DNA from: Pseudomonadota bacterium
Lineage (GTDB): Bacteria > Pseudomonadota > Gammaproteobacteria > Halothiobacillales > Halothiobacillaceae
Direction: 5' to 3'
Assembly: GCA_021795795.1 (NCBI GenBank)
Contig: JAJYPA010000194.1
Span: forward strand, 1 to 13,362
Length of the DNA stretch: 13,362 nucleotides
Both the position numbers and the translations under genes were made by a program. The notes beneath the pieces are model-generated. The model was not told the origin of the DNA. It saw only the letters and a program-made list of their open reading frames with translations, and searched no databases. Of this stretch, positions 1 to 8,030 are shown one piece after another; positions within the stretch are counted from its first letter, which is position 1, and each line of letters opens with the position of its first letter.

Positions 1-2822
1 GCCAGTCGCCCGATGGCTTCGGCATCCAGTGATTGCTGATCGTCACGCCATTGATCGAGTGCCTGCGTCAACGCCTGGGCCGCGTGATCCTCCCGCACCG
101 CCAACTGAGCGCGCCGCAACTCCAGCGCCTGAACCGCCGTGCGTGCCTTTTCAAGGGCCATCTGCGCCTCATGCCGCTCGACGCCTGCGGTCTGCACGGC
201 CTGCACGTGCTGCTGAACTCGTGCCAGCGCCGCTTTTTCCTGCTGCGCGATCTCATGCTGACGGGCACCGAGCGCGGTGAACTCGGCCTGCCGTTCGGTT
301 TGCTGCGTAATCAACCCGTCCAATCGATCCGCGAATTGTGCCAATCGCTGATCGATTAGCACCATCTGTGCCTCATCGCGCGCCAGTGATTGCTGCGCCT
401 GCTCAAACTGGTGCTGGTTTCGATCCACCGTCCGCTCCAACTGCTGGAGCGCCTGGCCGGACTCACCCGCCTGGCGACGCAAGGTCTGCACGGCCTGCTC
501 TGCCGTTTGCTGGCGTGCATTGAACGCATCACGCGCAGAGCGAGCCTCTGCCACGATCTGTTCAAGACGGTGGATTGTCTCTTCCAGTCGCACCTTATCT
601 CTACTCAACTGCCCGTGCTCAGCCTCCATTCGCACAAACTTCGCCGCTCGATCCGCCTGTTGCTGTTCAAGCTGTTGGTATTTGCGACGCAAATCCTCCA
701 GCGACCAGTGCAGGCGCTGACGCTGCTGTTCGAGCTGGTGTTGCTCGGCCACGAGCCGCTCGACCTGCTTGCGCTGCTGGGTCAACTGATTTTGTATCCG
801 CTGGGATTGAATCTGTGCCTGCTCCGCTGCGGTTTCGGCTTCGGTTCCGGCCTGTTGCAATTCGGCCAGACGGGTTTGTTGCGCCAGCCGCACGGCGGCT
901 TGATCACTCCCGCCGCGCCCAATCCAGTGCCGCCCGACCTGCCAGCCATCGGTCAAGACGAAACAATGGCCAGATGGCAGGGTGTGGCGCTGCGCCAATG
1001 CCTCGCTCAAAGATGCGGCGGGATGGCGTGTGTGCTGCCAATCGCGCAGCCAGGGCGCCAGCGCCTCACTTGGGCTGGGCGTCTGTTCGAGGCCGGACTT
1101 TGACTCGGACGGCTGCAAATCCGGCGCTACCCACCAACCCGTTGCGGGTATCTGATCGGCATTCCAGGCCCCCACCAGAGCATCCAGATCATCCACGCAA
1201 GCCGCCTCGATGCCCGCACCGAGTGCATGGCCCCACCAGGCGTCGGCATATGCATTGGCCAGACGCCGAATGAGTCGCTCGGCTTCAGGCGAGTCGTCTT
1301 TCGATGTTTGGTGGGACGCTACAGCACGCTCAAGGCCACGACGTTCGGCCTGCAACGCATCGGCATTCTGCCGCAGAATCTGCGCATTCTTTTGAATGGC
1401 GGCAGCCCGCTCCGATTGTTCAGCCAGAACCGCTTGCTGTTCGGCCAACACCGCTTCGCTTTCGGCTTGCGACTGTTCCAGCGCACCCATCCGGGTTTCG
1501 GCATCCTGAATCTGTTCGGTTATGGCGGCCATCTGCCCGGTGGAATCCGGCGCGGCCACATTCGCTCGCTCGGTTTCCAGCCGTTGCAACTGCCGCAGCA
1601 ATGCGGCGTACTCCGCCTTTGCTGCGGCCAAATCCTGCTGCGGCCGCGCCAGATCATCGTGTGAACGCGCCCATTCGGCCCGCATTTCGTTCAAATGGGC
1701 ATCCGCTGCACGCAACTTCTCCTGTGCTCTGGCGCGTTGCTCCATGGCGTTTTGCCGTTGTGATTCGAGCATGCGCCGCTCCTCGGCCAGACGGGACAGT
1801 TCAGCCTGTAGCGCCGTGCAGGCCGCTTCCAAACGCGTTCGCTGGGCAAGGTCGTCCTGTCGCTGTTGCTGCGTTGATTCGATTCGGGCGGCAAGCTCCC
1901 CCAAACGTCCCTGAAGTTGCGCCTGCTCGGCCGCCAGTTGATATTGCCGGGCCTGAACCTGTTGCAGATCGCTCTGGGCCGCCGTTCGCGCTTCATCCTC
2001 CTGCGCCCACTGCGACTCGACCTGTGCCATGCGTTCGGTCGCCGTCGTCATGTTTGCCTGAGCGGCTTGCCACTCGGCTTCCAGCGCCGCGTGGGCACGT
2101 TCGGCCAGAACGACCTGTACCGCTGCTTGCTCGACGACTTGACGGCGCCGCTTCTTCTGCAATTCCCGATAGCGCTCAGCCGTCCGCGCCTGCCGCTCCA
2201 GCTGGCTTTTCTGGCGACCAAGCTCGTCGGCGATATCGCTTAAGCGGCTGAGATTGTCCTGGGTTTGTTGGATACGACTTTCGGTTTCACGACGGCGCTC
2301 CCGATACAGCGAAATGCCGGCCGTCTCTTCAAGATAGGCACGCAGATCTTCCGGTTTGGCATCGACAATCCGGTTGATCTGGCCCTGTTCGATCACAGAA
2401 TAAGAGCGCGCGCCGACACCGGTACCGAGGAACAAGTCCACCACATCGCGGCGGCGAACCCGTGTTTGATTGATGGTGTAGCGCGATTGCCCGTCCCGAC
2501 CCAGACTGCGGCGGATGACGATCTGATCATAAGCACCGAATGGACCGGAGAGGCGACGGGCGCTGTTGTCGAACGACAACTCGACCACGGCCTGACTCGC
2601 CGCCGGGCGCTGGCCGCTGCCTGCGAAGATCACATCGTCCAGCGACTGGCCACGCAGCTGCTTGGCGGAAGACTCGCCCAACACCCAGCGGATGGCATCG
2701 ATCAGGTTGGATTTGCCGCAGCCGTTCGGGCCGACAATCGCCACCCGCTCGGCTGGCAGCAAGATTTCAGTCGGCGCGGCGAAGGATTTGAATCCGGCCA
2801 GATACAGCCGTGTCAGACGCAT
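1..2822 (-). CDS. smc: Chromosome segregation protein SMC (C-terminus beyond window)
   Basis: SMC is the ATPase core of the bacterial condensin that organises and segregates the chromosome with ScpA and ScpB. The frame opens at ATG 2820-2822 and stays open to the left edge, giving about 940 residues; gamma SMCs are usually about 1160-1170, so the C-terminal ATPase lobe (signature and Walker B) lies outside. The N-terminus reads [14 protein letters not shown], with Walker [10 protein letters not shown] at residues 31-39, [13 protein letters not shown] near 56-67 and the Q-loop region VIEQGQIN at 143-150. From about residue 175 come long Ala/Gln/Glu/Arg-rich coiled-coil arms, interrupted by a globular hinge at about 510-640 and resuming to the edge. 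The hinge is Trp-rich and ends in GWQVGRHW, which resembles pseudomonad-type SMC hinges. The gene is divergent from queF. In many gammaproteobacteria zipA and ligA follow smc; that side is not visible. No frameshift is apparent. Confidence 0.96.
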   Translation of the reverse strand, partial: MRLTRLYLAGFKSFAAPTEILLPAERVAIVGPNGCGKSNLIDAIRWVLGESSAKQLRGQSLDDVIFAGSGQRPAASQAVVELSFDNSARRLSGPFGAYDQIVIRRSLGRDGQSRYTINQTRVRRRDVVDLFLGTGVGARSYSVIEQGQINRIVDAKPEDLRAYLEETAGISLYRERRRETESRIQQTQDNLSRLSDIADELGRQKSQLERQARTAERYRELQKKRRRQVVEQAAVQVVLAERAHAALEAEWQAAQANMTTATERMAQVESQWAQEDEARTAAQSDLQQVQARQYQLAAEQAQLQGRLGELAARIESTQQQRQDDLAQRTRLEAACTALQAELSRLAEERRMLESQRQNAMEQRARAQEKLRAADAHLNEMRAEWARSHDDLARPQQDLAAAKAEYAALLRQLQRLETERANVAAPDSTGQMAAITEQIQDAETRMGALEQSQAESEAVLAEQQAVLAEQSERAAAIQKNAQILRQNADALQAERRGLERAVASHQTSKDDSPEAERLIRRLANAYADAWWGHALGAGIEAACVDDLDALVGAWNADQIPATGWWVAPDLQPSESKSGLEQTPSPSEALAPWLRDWQHTRHPAASLSEALAQRHTLPSGHCFVLTDGWQVGRHWIGRGGSDQAAVRLAQQTRLAELQQAGTEAETAAEQAQIQSQRIQNQLTQQRKQVERLVAEQHQLEQQRQRLHWSLEDLRRKYQQLEQQQADRAAKFVRMEAEHGQLSRDKVRLEETIHRLEQIVAEARSARDAFNARQQTAEQAVQTLRRQAGESGQALQQLERTVDRNQHQFEQAQQSLARDEAQMVLIDQRLAQFADRLDGLITQQTERQAEFTALGARQHEIAQQEKAALARVQQHVQAVQTAGVERHEAQMALEKARTAVQALELRRAQLAVREDHAAQALTQALDQWRDDQQSLDAEAIGRL

Positions 2823-2959
2823 TTGCCCACTCCGCGAACACATCGAAGCGGCACACTGCGATTCGAACCTCTATACTGGCGGCCAGAATTCATTCCATTC
2901 CTTTTAACCATAAATACAATTCGGCCTTTAACCAGACCGATACTGATGCAAGGTGATTC
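2823..2959. promoter_or_regulatory. Divergent smc/queF intergenic region
   Basis: This 137-bp gap must carry the promoters of both divergent genes. Toward queF there are two -10-like hexamers, TATACT at 2872-2877 and TACAAT further downstream, but neither has a convincing -35 at the right distance. queF has a clear ribosome binding site, AAGGTG, about 7 bases before its ATG. I found no preQ1 riboswitch-like pseudoknot in the leader, although some queF genes have one. The promoter assignment is inference. Confidence 0.3.
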
Positions 2960-3349
2960 ATGAGCACTCAGCCCAGCAAAACACTCGAAACCTTTCCCAA
3001 CCCCTTCCCGGACCGCGACTATACCATTCACATGACGATCCCTGAGTTCACTTGCCTGTGCCCGAAAACCGGCCAGCCCGATTTTGCCACGATCAAGATC
3101 GATTTCGTGCCCGATGAGCGATGTGTCGAACTCAAATCCTTGAAAATGTACATGTGGTCCTTCCGTGAAGAAGGCGGCTTCCACGAAGCAATGACCAACG
3201 GCATTCTCAATGATCTGGTTGCGGCCATTTCCCCCCGCTTCATGCGGGTAACCGGCGAATGGAATGTCCGTGGCGGCATATACACGAATGTGATCGTCGA
3301 GCATCGTCAACCCGGCTGGACGCCAGCGCCAAAAATCGAACTGCCCTGA
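2960..3349 (+). CDS. queF: NADPH-dependent 7-cyano-7-deazaguanine reductase QueF (short, type I)
   Basis: QueF reduces the nitrile of preQ0 to the amine preQ1 with two NADPH, a cytoplasmic step of queuosine tRNA modification. The 129-residue protein has the length of the single-domain YkvM-type enzyme, not the two-domain E. coli form. Visible signatures are [13 protein letters not shown] (catalytic Cys34, which forms the thioimide with substrate, and Asp41), the family motif ELKSLK at 57-62 and GGFHE at 72-76 (His75, Glu76, substrate binding). An AAGGTG ribosome binding site supports ATG 2960. It is a single gene, divergent from smc, with no other queuosine genes nearby and no terminator directly behind the stop. 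Confidence 0.96.
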   Translation: MSTQPSKTLETFPNPFPDRDYTIHMTIPEFTCLCPKTGQPDFATIKIDFVPDERCVELKSLKMYMWSFREEGGFHEAMTNGILNDLVAAISPRFMRVTGEWNVRGGIYTNVIVEHRQPGWTPAPKIELP

Positions 3350-3524
3350 TCGACCCGCCGTCACAGAAATGCTTTAAGTCGGAAACTTCATACAGGTCAA
3401 TGTGCTGTCCGCGGCTCGTGCGTTCAAGAAAGACGGTTAGAATCGGTTCATCGCCCACATCGAACTTACATACCTTCGATACCATGGCTTGCTCGTGGAG
3501 GAATTTTGTATGGAAAACCCGCAA
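3240..3524 (-). pseudogene. Possible small gene or gene remnant, convergent with and overlapping queF
   Basis: This frame can start at TTG 3524 or ATG 3485 (MVSKVCKFDVGDEP...). The first 55-60 residues, all in the queF downstream spacer, look protein-like (FDVGDEPILTVFLERTSRG, then HIDLYEVSDLKHF). The rest is antisense to the last 110 bp of queF and is Arg/Ser-rich like an ordinary shadow frame. I do not recognise the family. No good ribosome binding site precedes either start. A truncated remnant of a former gene fits best; chance is also possible. Confidence 0.22.
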
Positions 3525-3660
3525 TGACTAACGCCCCGAACACGTCGCGGTTGCCGCTCATTTGGGGTGCTCAAATCCAAGCGCCCGTTCGATCCGGCTA
3601 AGGGCTTGTCATGAGAGCAGAAAGACAATATCTGAATAAATCAGAGATTCCGTGCGGCAC
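3350..3660. other. Spacer between queF and the hairpin element, no convincing gene
   Basis: Apart from the possible minus-strand remnant, the plus strand has a very good ribosome binding site (GGAGGAATTTTGTATG, 3498-3513) followed by only a 5-codon reading frame MENPQ. Its stop overlaps, as ATGA, a second start at 3524 that gives 25 residues (MTNAPNTSRLPLIWG...) before a stop. These may be the 5' end of a lost gene or leader peptides; neither is supported by homology I recognise. Confidence 0.3.
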
Positions 3661-3829
3661 TTAACAGGCTGCTGAAATACCTATTTCAGCAGCCTGTTAA
3701 CGCGGGGCATGGATGCCCCGCACGAAAATCAATCACGCAAGGGATTGATTTGTCGCTGCCAAGTCCGGGCGTGTACCGGACTTGGCGGGGCTGAAAAACT
3801 CATGGATGAGTTTTTCAGCATCCTGTTAG
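3661..3829. repeat. Chain of five perfect hairpins with imperfect terminal inverted repeats
   Basis: Five consecutive perfect inverted repeats fill this stretch: 3661-3700 (19-bp arms, centre CC), 3702-3721 (9-bp arms, centre GG), 3726-3751 (9-bp arms, 8-nt loop), 3758-3786 (11-bp arms, 7-nt loop) and 3790-3819 (14-bp arms, centre GG). The outer ends are also inverted copies: TTAACAGGCTGCTGAAATA at 3661-3679 matches the complement of 3811-3829 at 16 of 19 positions. The element codes for nothing obvious and has no clear target duplication. It could be a MITE-like or REP-like mobile repeat, a set of structured RNA stems, or a transcription barrier between queF and ompR. The structure is read directly; the nature is inference. 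Confidence 0.85.
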
Positions 3830-3882
3830 GTTGTGCCGCCCTCTGAACATTCCAAGATTGGATTATTCAGCTTCATTAGATA

Positions 3883-4695
3883 ATGGCAGGTAGTAGCAAG
3901 ATGACAGATAGTGTCCACGATTCGGCCGTTTCTCCCAATGACGCCAACAAGCAGCGCATTCTGGTAGTTGATGATGACCCAGGCATTCAGGCGCTGCTGG
4001 GGCGCTATCTGCGCGAGCAGGGTTTTGATGTGTGCGTGGTGGGTAGTGGCGCTGAAATGGATGCTGCGCTCGCTAGCAACTCATCCGTGGACTTGCTCGT
4101 GCTGGACATCATGCTGCCGGGCGAGGATGGTTTGAGCATCGCGCGCCGCCTTGATCCAAAAACGCGGCCGCCGGTCATTATGCTTTCGGCACGAGGTGAA
4201 GACATCGACCGAATCATCGGCCTGGAAATCGGCGCTGATGATTATGTGCCCAAGCCCTTCAATCCCAGAGAGTTGCTGGCGCGGATTCGAGCCGTTCTGC
4301 GCCGTCATCGTATCGAGCCGGATGCGGGCGTTGAGAAGGCGCACCGCACGCGGGTCGGCGATTTTGCTGTAAATGTGCAGACACGGCAGGCGTTCCTGCA
4401 TGACGAGGCGCTGGATCTCACGCATGGCGAATGGCAGTTGTTGCAGTTCTTCATTGAACGACCGAACCGGGTCATCAACCGCGACCAGATTATGGATTAT
4501 CTGAAAGGCTACGAGCGCTCGGCATTCGATCGCAGTATCGATGTCCGCGTCACCCGACTGCGGCGGAAAATCGAGGCGAATCCTTCGGAACCGCGTTATC
4601 TCGTGACAATCTGGGGCGAAGGGTATCTGTTCGCGCCATCGGGGCGCAGTCCGCGTTCGCCGGATATTACAACGGCGGCGGGCGAGCCAGCGTGA
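3883..4695 (+). CDS. ompR: OmpR-family two-component response regulator
   Basis: This is a DNA-binding regulator phosphorylated by the adjacent kinase. The receiver domain covers about residues 25-140: acidic pocket VDDD (Asp30, Asp31), phosphoacceptor Asp75 in LVLDIMLPG, Ser102 in MLSARGED and Lys124 in VPKPF. A winged-helix output domain follows at about 155-252, with DLTHGEWQLLQFF, FDRSIDVRVTRLRRKIE and the wing TIWGEGYLF, closely OmpR-like. After it comes a Ser/Pro-rich tail of some 18 residues. Its 270 residues exceed the usual 239-245 because of a polar N-terminal extension and the tail. The start is uncertain: ATG 3883 has no clear ribosome binding site, and ATG 3901 (MTDSVHD) has a weak AGGT upstream. 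The stop overlaps the kinase GTG by four bases, indicating translational coupling. The target genes cannot be told from here. Confidence 0.93.
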   Translation: MAGSSKMTDSVHDSAVSPNDANKQRILVVDDDPGIQALLGRYLREQGFDVCVVGSGAEMDAALASNSSVDLLVLDIMLPGEDGLSIARRLDPKTRPPVIMLSARGEDIDRIIGLEIGADDYVPKPFNPRELLARIRAVLRRHRIEPDAGVEKAHRTRVGDFAVNVQTRQAFLHDEALDLTHGEWQLLQFFIERPNRVINRDQIMDYLKGYERSAFDRSIDVRVTRLRRKIEANPSEPRYLVTIWGEGYLFAPSGRSPRSPDITTAAGEPA

Positions 4696-6107
4696 TCAAA
4701 ATAGCGCGTCCGCCGCTTGTCTGGAGCCTGTTCTCCACCACCGCCCTGGCTTTAGTGGGCAGTGTCAGTTTCATTCTTGTCTTTGCGATGACCGCCGTGA
4801 CTTGGTTCGCCATGGTGCCGATGGCCAAGCGTTCAGCCGATGATCTCGCCGCCTTAATTGTGCTGTCGGCACAAACCTGGGTTGAGTTGCCCAAAGATGC
4901 CCAACCATCGCTGGCAGCAGAGTTGAAAACACAGCACGGGCTGAAAATAGAAGAAATTCAAACGCTGAGCCGACAACACGGCACCTTGCTGCCCTATGTG
5001 CGCTTTCTGCACGATGCGGTCGTGCGACGCTTGAATGCCTGCCCGCCTGGCACCAGGGATAACGCTACCGGGGAATGTGTTTACATGGGGGTGTTACCCA
5101 ATCAGGCGGGGTATTGGCTGGAATTGCCGATGGCCGATGATGTCCTGCGGTTCGAGTTCTCCCGTGATCGCGTGGGCTACCGTATTCCCTTCACGCTCAG
5201 TGCCATTCTTGTAGGCGGTATCCTGCTCACGCTTATCTTGGCGCTGTTTTTGACGCGGCGGTTGACTCGACCAGTCAGTCTGCTTGCCGAGCAGGTCAGT
5301 CGAGGTTTGCCCGATGCCCCTCTCCCCTTGACGGGGCCGCAGGAAACACGAGTGCTGATCGATGCGGTTAATCGGCGCTCTGCCGAAGTGGCTCGACTCT
5401 TGGAGAATCGCACAGTGCTGCTGGCGGGTATCTCGCATGATTTACGCACGCCACTGACGCGTTTGAGTCTCGGTCTGGCATTGGCGCAGGACGATATTGA
5501 ACCTGAGCTGCAAGCCCGGATGCAGGCTGATATCGAGCAGATGAATCGTTTGATTGCCGAAGTCCTGCAAATTGCGCGCGGGGTAAGCCAGTCTGCCAGC
5601 GAACCTACCCCGTTGCATCTGTGGCTGACTGGATTTGTCTCCGCATGGCAGCAGAGAGGCACGGCAATTTCCCTTGTTGTCGATGAGCCCTCCGCAGCGT
5701 TGGAAATCGATGTCGCCACGGATAGCCTGCAACGGATCCTGGATAATCTGGTCGAAAATGCGCATCGTTATGGCCACCCCCCGATCACATTGCGTTGTTT
5801 GCGGACTATTGATGCACAAATACTGTGCATAGAAGACGAGGGAGAGGGATTGACGGCTACGGAAATCGTCCGCTTGCGCGAGCCCTTTGCCCGCAAGGAT
5901 GAGGCCCGTTCAGGTGTGACGGGATACGGACTGGGTTTGAGTCTCGCGCAGGCGCTGGCGCAAGCACAGGGGTGGAAACTGGATTTGTATGCCCCGGGAG
6001 AGCACCCTTATTTGCCTCATAGCCTTATGCCTAAAGGGTTGGCGGCTTGTCTTCACTTGCCGGGCGGTGTCGCGCCCGTTCGGCCGCTTTCATCGAGCGA
6101 GGCATGA
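4692..6107 (+). CDS. EnvZ-like membrane sensor histidine kinase
   Basis: This is the partner kinase of the preceding regulator, starting at GTG 4692 inside the regulator stop. Architecture of the 471 residues: transmembrane helix 1 at about 18-42, periplasmic domain about 43-167, transmembrane helix 2 about 168-188, HAMP about 189-241, then the dimerisation domain with H-box GISHDLRTPLTR (phosphoacceptor His249). The ATPase domain has N-box DNLVENAHRYG (Asn352, Asn356), G1 DEGEG, an F-box around EPFARKD and G2 GYGLGL. The periplasmic part contains two cysteines, 117 and 129, in CPPGTRDNATGEC, which could form a disulfide. The overall plan matches EnvZ, but the periplasmic domain is divergent, so the stimulus is unknown and the envZ name is withheld. 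No clear terminator follows. Confidence 0.93.
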   Translation: MIKIARPPLVWSLFSTTALALVGSVSFILVFAMTAVTWFAMVPMAKRSADDLAALIVLSAQTWVELPKDAQPSLAAELKTQHGLKIEEIQTLSRQHGTLLPYVRFLHDAVVRRLNACPPGTRDNATGECVYMGVLPNQAGYWLELPMADDVLRFEFSRDRVGYRIPFTLSAILVGGILLTLILALFLTRRLTRPVSLLAEQVSRGLPDAPLPLTGPQETRVLIDAVNRRSAEVARLLENRTVLLAGISHDLRTPLTRLSLGLALAQDDIEPELQARMQADIEQMNRLIAEVLQIARGVSQSASEPTPLHLWLTGFVSAWQQRGTAISLVVDEPSAALEIDVATDSLQRILDNLVENAHRYGHPPITLRCLRTIDAQILCIEDEGEGLTATEIVRLREPFARKDEARSGVTGYGLGLSLAQALAQAQGWKLDLYAPGEHPYLPHSLMPKGLAACLHLPGGVAPVRPLSSSEA

Positions 6108-6273
6108 GTCGCTACTTTAAGCGTGGTTTCTGAACGTGCGAACCGGTGCGAGTAATAGGGTAAGTTTTTTCTGTTCGGAATTTACCAGCAAGAGTGATTT
6201 AGGTGTTTTTTGCACAAAAATGTGTACATGGCTAGATATAGGATTTGATTTGTGCGATTTCGGTGCATTCGCG

Positions 6274-6341
6274 CAGGGTGTTCTTGTGCCCTGTGATTCA
6301 CGTTAGAGGTGGATTAATACTTATGAATCAGGGTGTTCTTG
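6274..6341. repeat. Two copies of a 13-bp direct repeat upstream of the glnA promoter
   Basis: CAGGGTGTTCTTG occurs at 6274-6286 and 6329-6341, 55 bp apart start to start, close to five helical turns. Each copy is followed by a weaker shared CTGT...TTCAC tail. Relative to the predicted sigma-54 start they lie at about -129 and -74, where enhancer-binding activators usually sit. They do not match the NtrC consensus (TGCACCA-N3-TGGTGCA). Role as activator sites is inference. Confidence 0.6.
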
Positions 6342-6376
6342 GGCTGTTTTTCACAAAGTGCCTACATTCTGCTTTT

Positions 6377-6392
6377 AGGCATGATTCCTGCT
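6377..6392 (+). promoter_or_regulatory. Candidate sigma-54 (RpoN) promoter of glnA
   Basis: The sequence AGGCATGATTCCTGCT matches the consensus TGGCACG-N4-TTGCT, with the diagnostic GG (6378-6379) and GC (6390-6391) separated by exactly 10 bases. Mismatches are the first base, one base of CACG and the first T of TTGCT. The predicted start near 6403 gives a leader of about 94 nt, comparable to the enteric glnAp2 arrangement. Inferred from the motif only. Confidence 0.6.
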
Positions 6393-6496
6393 TTTATTGC
6401 CAAGATAAGCGTTTGGTTCGATGATGCGCCTTGCATAGTCTGTCTCAAACGCGCTTTGCGTTCGCTTAATTTTGAAACTGCTCCCTGGAGGAATTC

Positions 6497-7906
6497 ATGT
6501 CTGTAAGTCATGCGATGAAAATGATGGAAGAAAACGGCGTCAAGTTCGTCGATTTCCGCTTTACCGATACCCGTGGCAAGCAACAGCACGTCACTTACCC
6601 CGCTGCGCGCGTGGATGAAGACAGCTTTGAGTCCGGCATCATGTTTGATGGTTCGTCCATTGCGGGCTGGAAGGGCATTAACGCTTCAGACATGATTTTG
6701 ATGCCAGATGCTGGTTCAGCTGTCATGGATCCGTTCTCCGAAGAATCTACGATGATTCTGATCTGCGACGTTATCGAGCCGGACACCATGCAGGGGTATA
6801 CCCGCGATCCGCGTTCCGTAGCCAAGCGTGCCGAGGCATACATTCAGGCTTCGGGTCTGGCCGATGCAGCCTACTTTGGTCCTGAAAACGAATTTTTCGT
6901 CTTCGACGACGTGCGCTGGGGCAATGAAATGTCCGGCTCTTTCGTCAAAATCGACTCCAAGGAAGCTGCCTGGAATTCTGGCAAAGAATACGAAGACGGC
7001 AACATGGGGCATCGTCCCGGCGTGAAAGGCGGTTATTTCCCGGTTCCTCCTGTCGACTCTCTGCATGACCTGCGTCAAACCATGTGCCTCGTGCTCGAAG
7101 ACATGGGCCAGACCGTTGAAGTGCACCACCACGAAGTGGCTACTGCCGGTCAGTGCGAGATCGGTGTTGCGTTCAATACGCTCGTGAAAAAAGCCGATGA
7201 AGTACAGAACCTCAAATACGTGCTGCACAACGTAGCGCACAGCTATGGCAAGACGTTGACCTTTATGCCAAAGCCAATGTTTGGCGATAACGGTTCCGGT
7301 ATGCACGTTCACCAGTCCATGGCGAAAGACGGCAAGAACCTGTTCTCTGGCGACAGCTATGCCGGTCTATCCGAAATGGCGCTGTACTACATCGGCGGTA
7401 TCATCAAGCACGCTCATGCCCTGAACGCGTTTTGTAACCCGTCCACCAATAGCTACAAGCGTCTGGTCCCCCACTTCGAAGCGCCTGTGAAGCTCGCGTA
7501 CTCCGCTCGAAACCGTTCGGCTTCCATCCGGATTCCTTTCGTATCCAACCCCAAAGCTCGCCGAATCGAGCTGCGCTTCCCTGACTCCACCGCGAACCCG
7601 TATCTGGCCTTTGCCGCCATGTTGATGGCTGGTATCGATGGTATCCAGAACAAGATCCACCCAGGCGAAGCGGCCAGCAAGAACCTGTACGATCTGCCGC
7701 CGGAAGAAGAGAAGAACATCCCCGAAGTGGCGTTCTCGCTGGGCGAAGCGCTGGATGCACTGGATAAAGACCGCGAATTCCTCAAGCGGGGTGACGTGTT
7801 CTCCGATGATCTGATCGATGCCTACCTTGAGCTCAAGCGTGGCGAAGTTCAGCGTCTGCGCATGCTGCCGCATCCGATCGAATTCGAGATGTACTACAGC
7901 CTGTAA
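6497..7906 (+). CDS. glnA: Type I glutamine synthetase (GSI-beta)
   Basis: Glutamine synthetase condenses glutamate and ammonia with ATP to glutamine, as a cytoplasmic dodecamer and the main entry of nitrogen. The 469 residues match the usual GSI length. Visible motifs are [10 protein letters not shown] (49-58, the Asp that completes the neighbouring active site), the metal-binding GPENEFF (Glu130, Glu132), [10 protein letters not shown] and [10 protein letters not shown] (phosphate and ATP contacts). The adenylylation segment [10 protein letters not shown] has Tyr398 (Tyr397 without Met), so activity is probably controlled by GlnE. The start is supported by GGAGG six bases upstream. It is flanked by a long control region and a strong terminator, so it is monocistronic; ntrBC, often linked to glnA, does not follow. 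Confidence 0.98.
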   Translation: MSVSHAMKMMEENGVKFVDFRFTDTRGKQQHVTYPAARVDEDSFESGIMFDGSSIAGWKGINASDMILMPDAGSAVMDPFSEESTMILICDVIEPDTMQGYTRDPRSVAKRAEAYIQASGLADAAYFGPENEFFVFDDVRWGNEMSGSFVKIDSKEAAWNSGKEYEDGNMGHRPGVKGGYFPVPPVDSLHDLRQTMCLVLEDMGQTVEVHHHEVATAGQCEIGVAFNTLVKKADEVQNLKYVLHNVAHSYGKTLTFMPKPMFGDNGSGMHVHQSMAKDGKNLFSGDSYAGLSEMALYYIGGIIKHAHALNAFCNPSTNSYKRLVPHFEAPVKLAYSARNRSASIRIPFVSNPKARRIELRFPDSTANPYLAFAAMLMAGIDGIQNKIHPGEAASKNLYDLPPEEEKNIPEVAFSLGEALDALDKDREFLKRGDVFSDDLIDAYLELKRGEVQRLRMLPHPIEFEMYYSL

Positions 7907-7965
7907 TCGGTGCGCCCTGACGCAGGCAGCCATTCGGCTGCACGGTCATAAACCGCTATAGCAAG

Positions 7966-7998
7966 AAAAAATCCCCGGCCTTGGTCGGGGATTTTTTT
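7966..7998 (+). terminator. Rho-independent terminator of glnA
   Basis: Perfect 12-bp arms (AAAAAATCCCCG at 7966-7977 and its complement at 7986-7997) end in seven T. The GC core can extend into the loop with one G-T pair. It lies 60 bases after the glnA stop. The A-run on the other side makes it potentially bidirectional. Confidence 0.93.
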
Positions 7999-8030
7999 GT
8001 CGCGAGTAAATTCAGGCGAGATTTCGCATT

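Larger units (their letters stand above)
6108..6496 (+). promoter_or_regulatory. glnA upstream control region
   Basis: This 389-bp region is AT-richer than its neighbours and carries no plausible gene. It contains a sigma-54-like element (6377-6392), a possible sigma-70 promoter just downstream (TTGCCA 6397-6402, 17-bp spacer, GATGAT 6420-6425), a 13-bp direct repeat in two copies, and a partial dyad TGCACA-N6-TGTACA at 6211-6228. The ribosome binding site GGAGG at 6487-6491 fixes the glnA start. The layout suggests nitrogen-responsive control with an additional housekeeping start, as known for enteric glnA. Confidence 0.55.

Noticed and set aside
390..2963. Long plus-strand open frames across the smc region (for example 390-1103, 1304-2251, 2265-2963)
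   Set aside because: They are antisense to an intact smc coding frame, have shadow-like composition (Leu/Arg/Pro-rich) and no ribosome binding sites or recognisable domains.
2813..3364. 183-codon minus-strand frame over queF
   Set aside because: It is antisense to a complete, well-conserved queF and shows no family motif.
3661..3700. The 19-bp hairpin as the rho-independent terminator of queF
   Set aside because: It lies more than 300 bases after the stop, has no T-run behind it, and is part of a larger repeated structure.
6211..6228. TGCACA-N6-TGTACA as an NtrC site
   Set aside because: The half-site spacing and the inner bases do not fit the NtrC consensus, and it lies about 185 bp from the predicted start.
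6716..7312. 198-codon minus-strand frame within glnA, and a second at 7367-7933
   Set aside because: Both mirror conserved glnA codons; no initiation signals or homology are recognisable.
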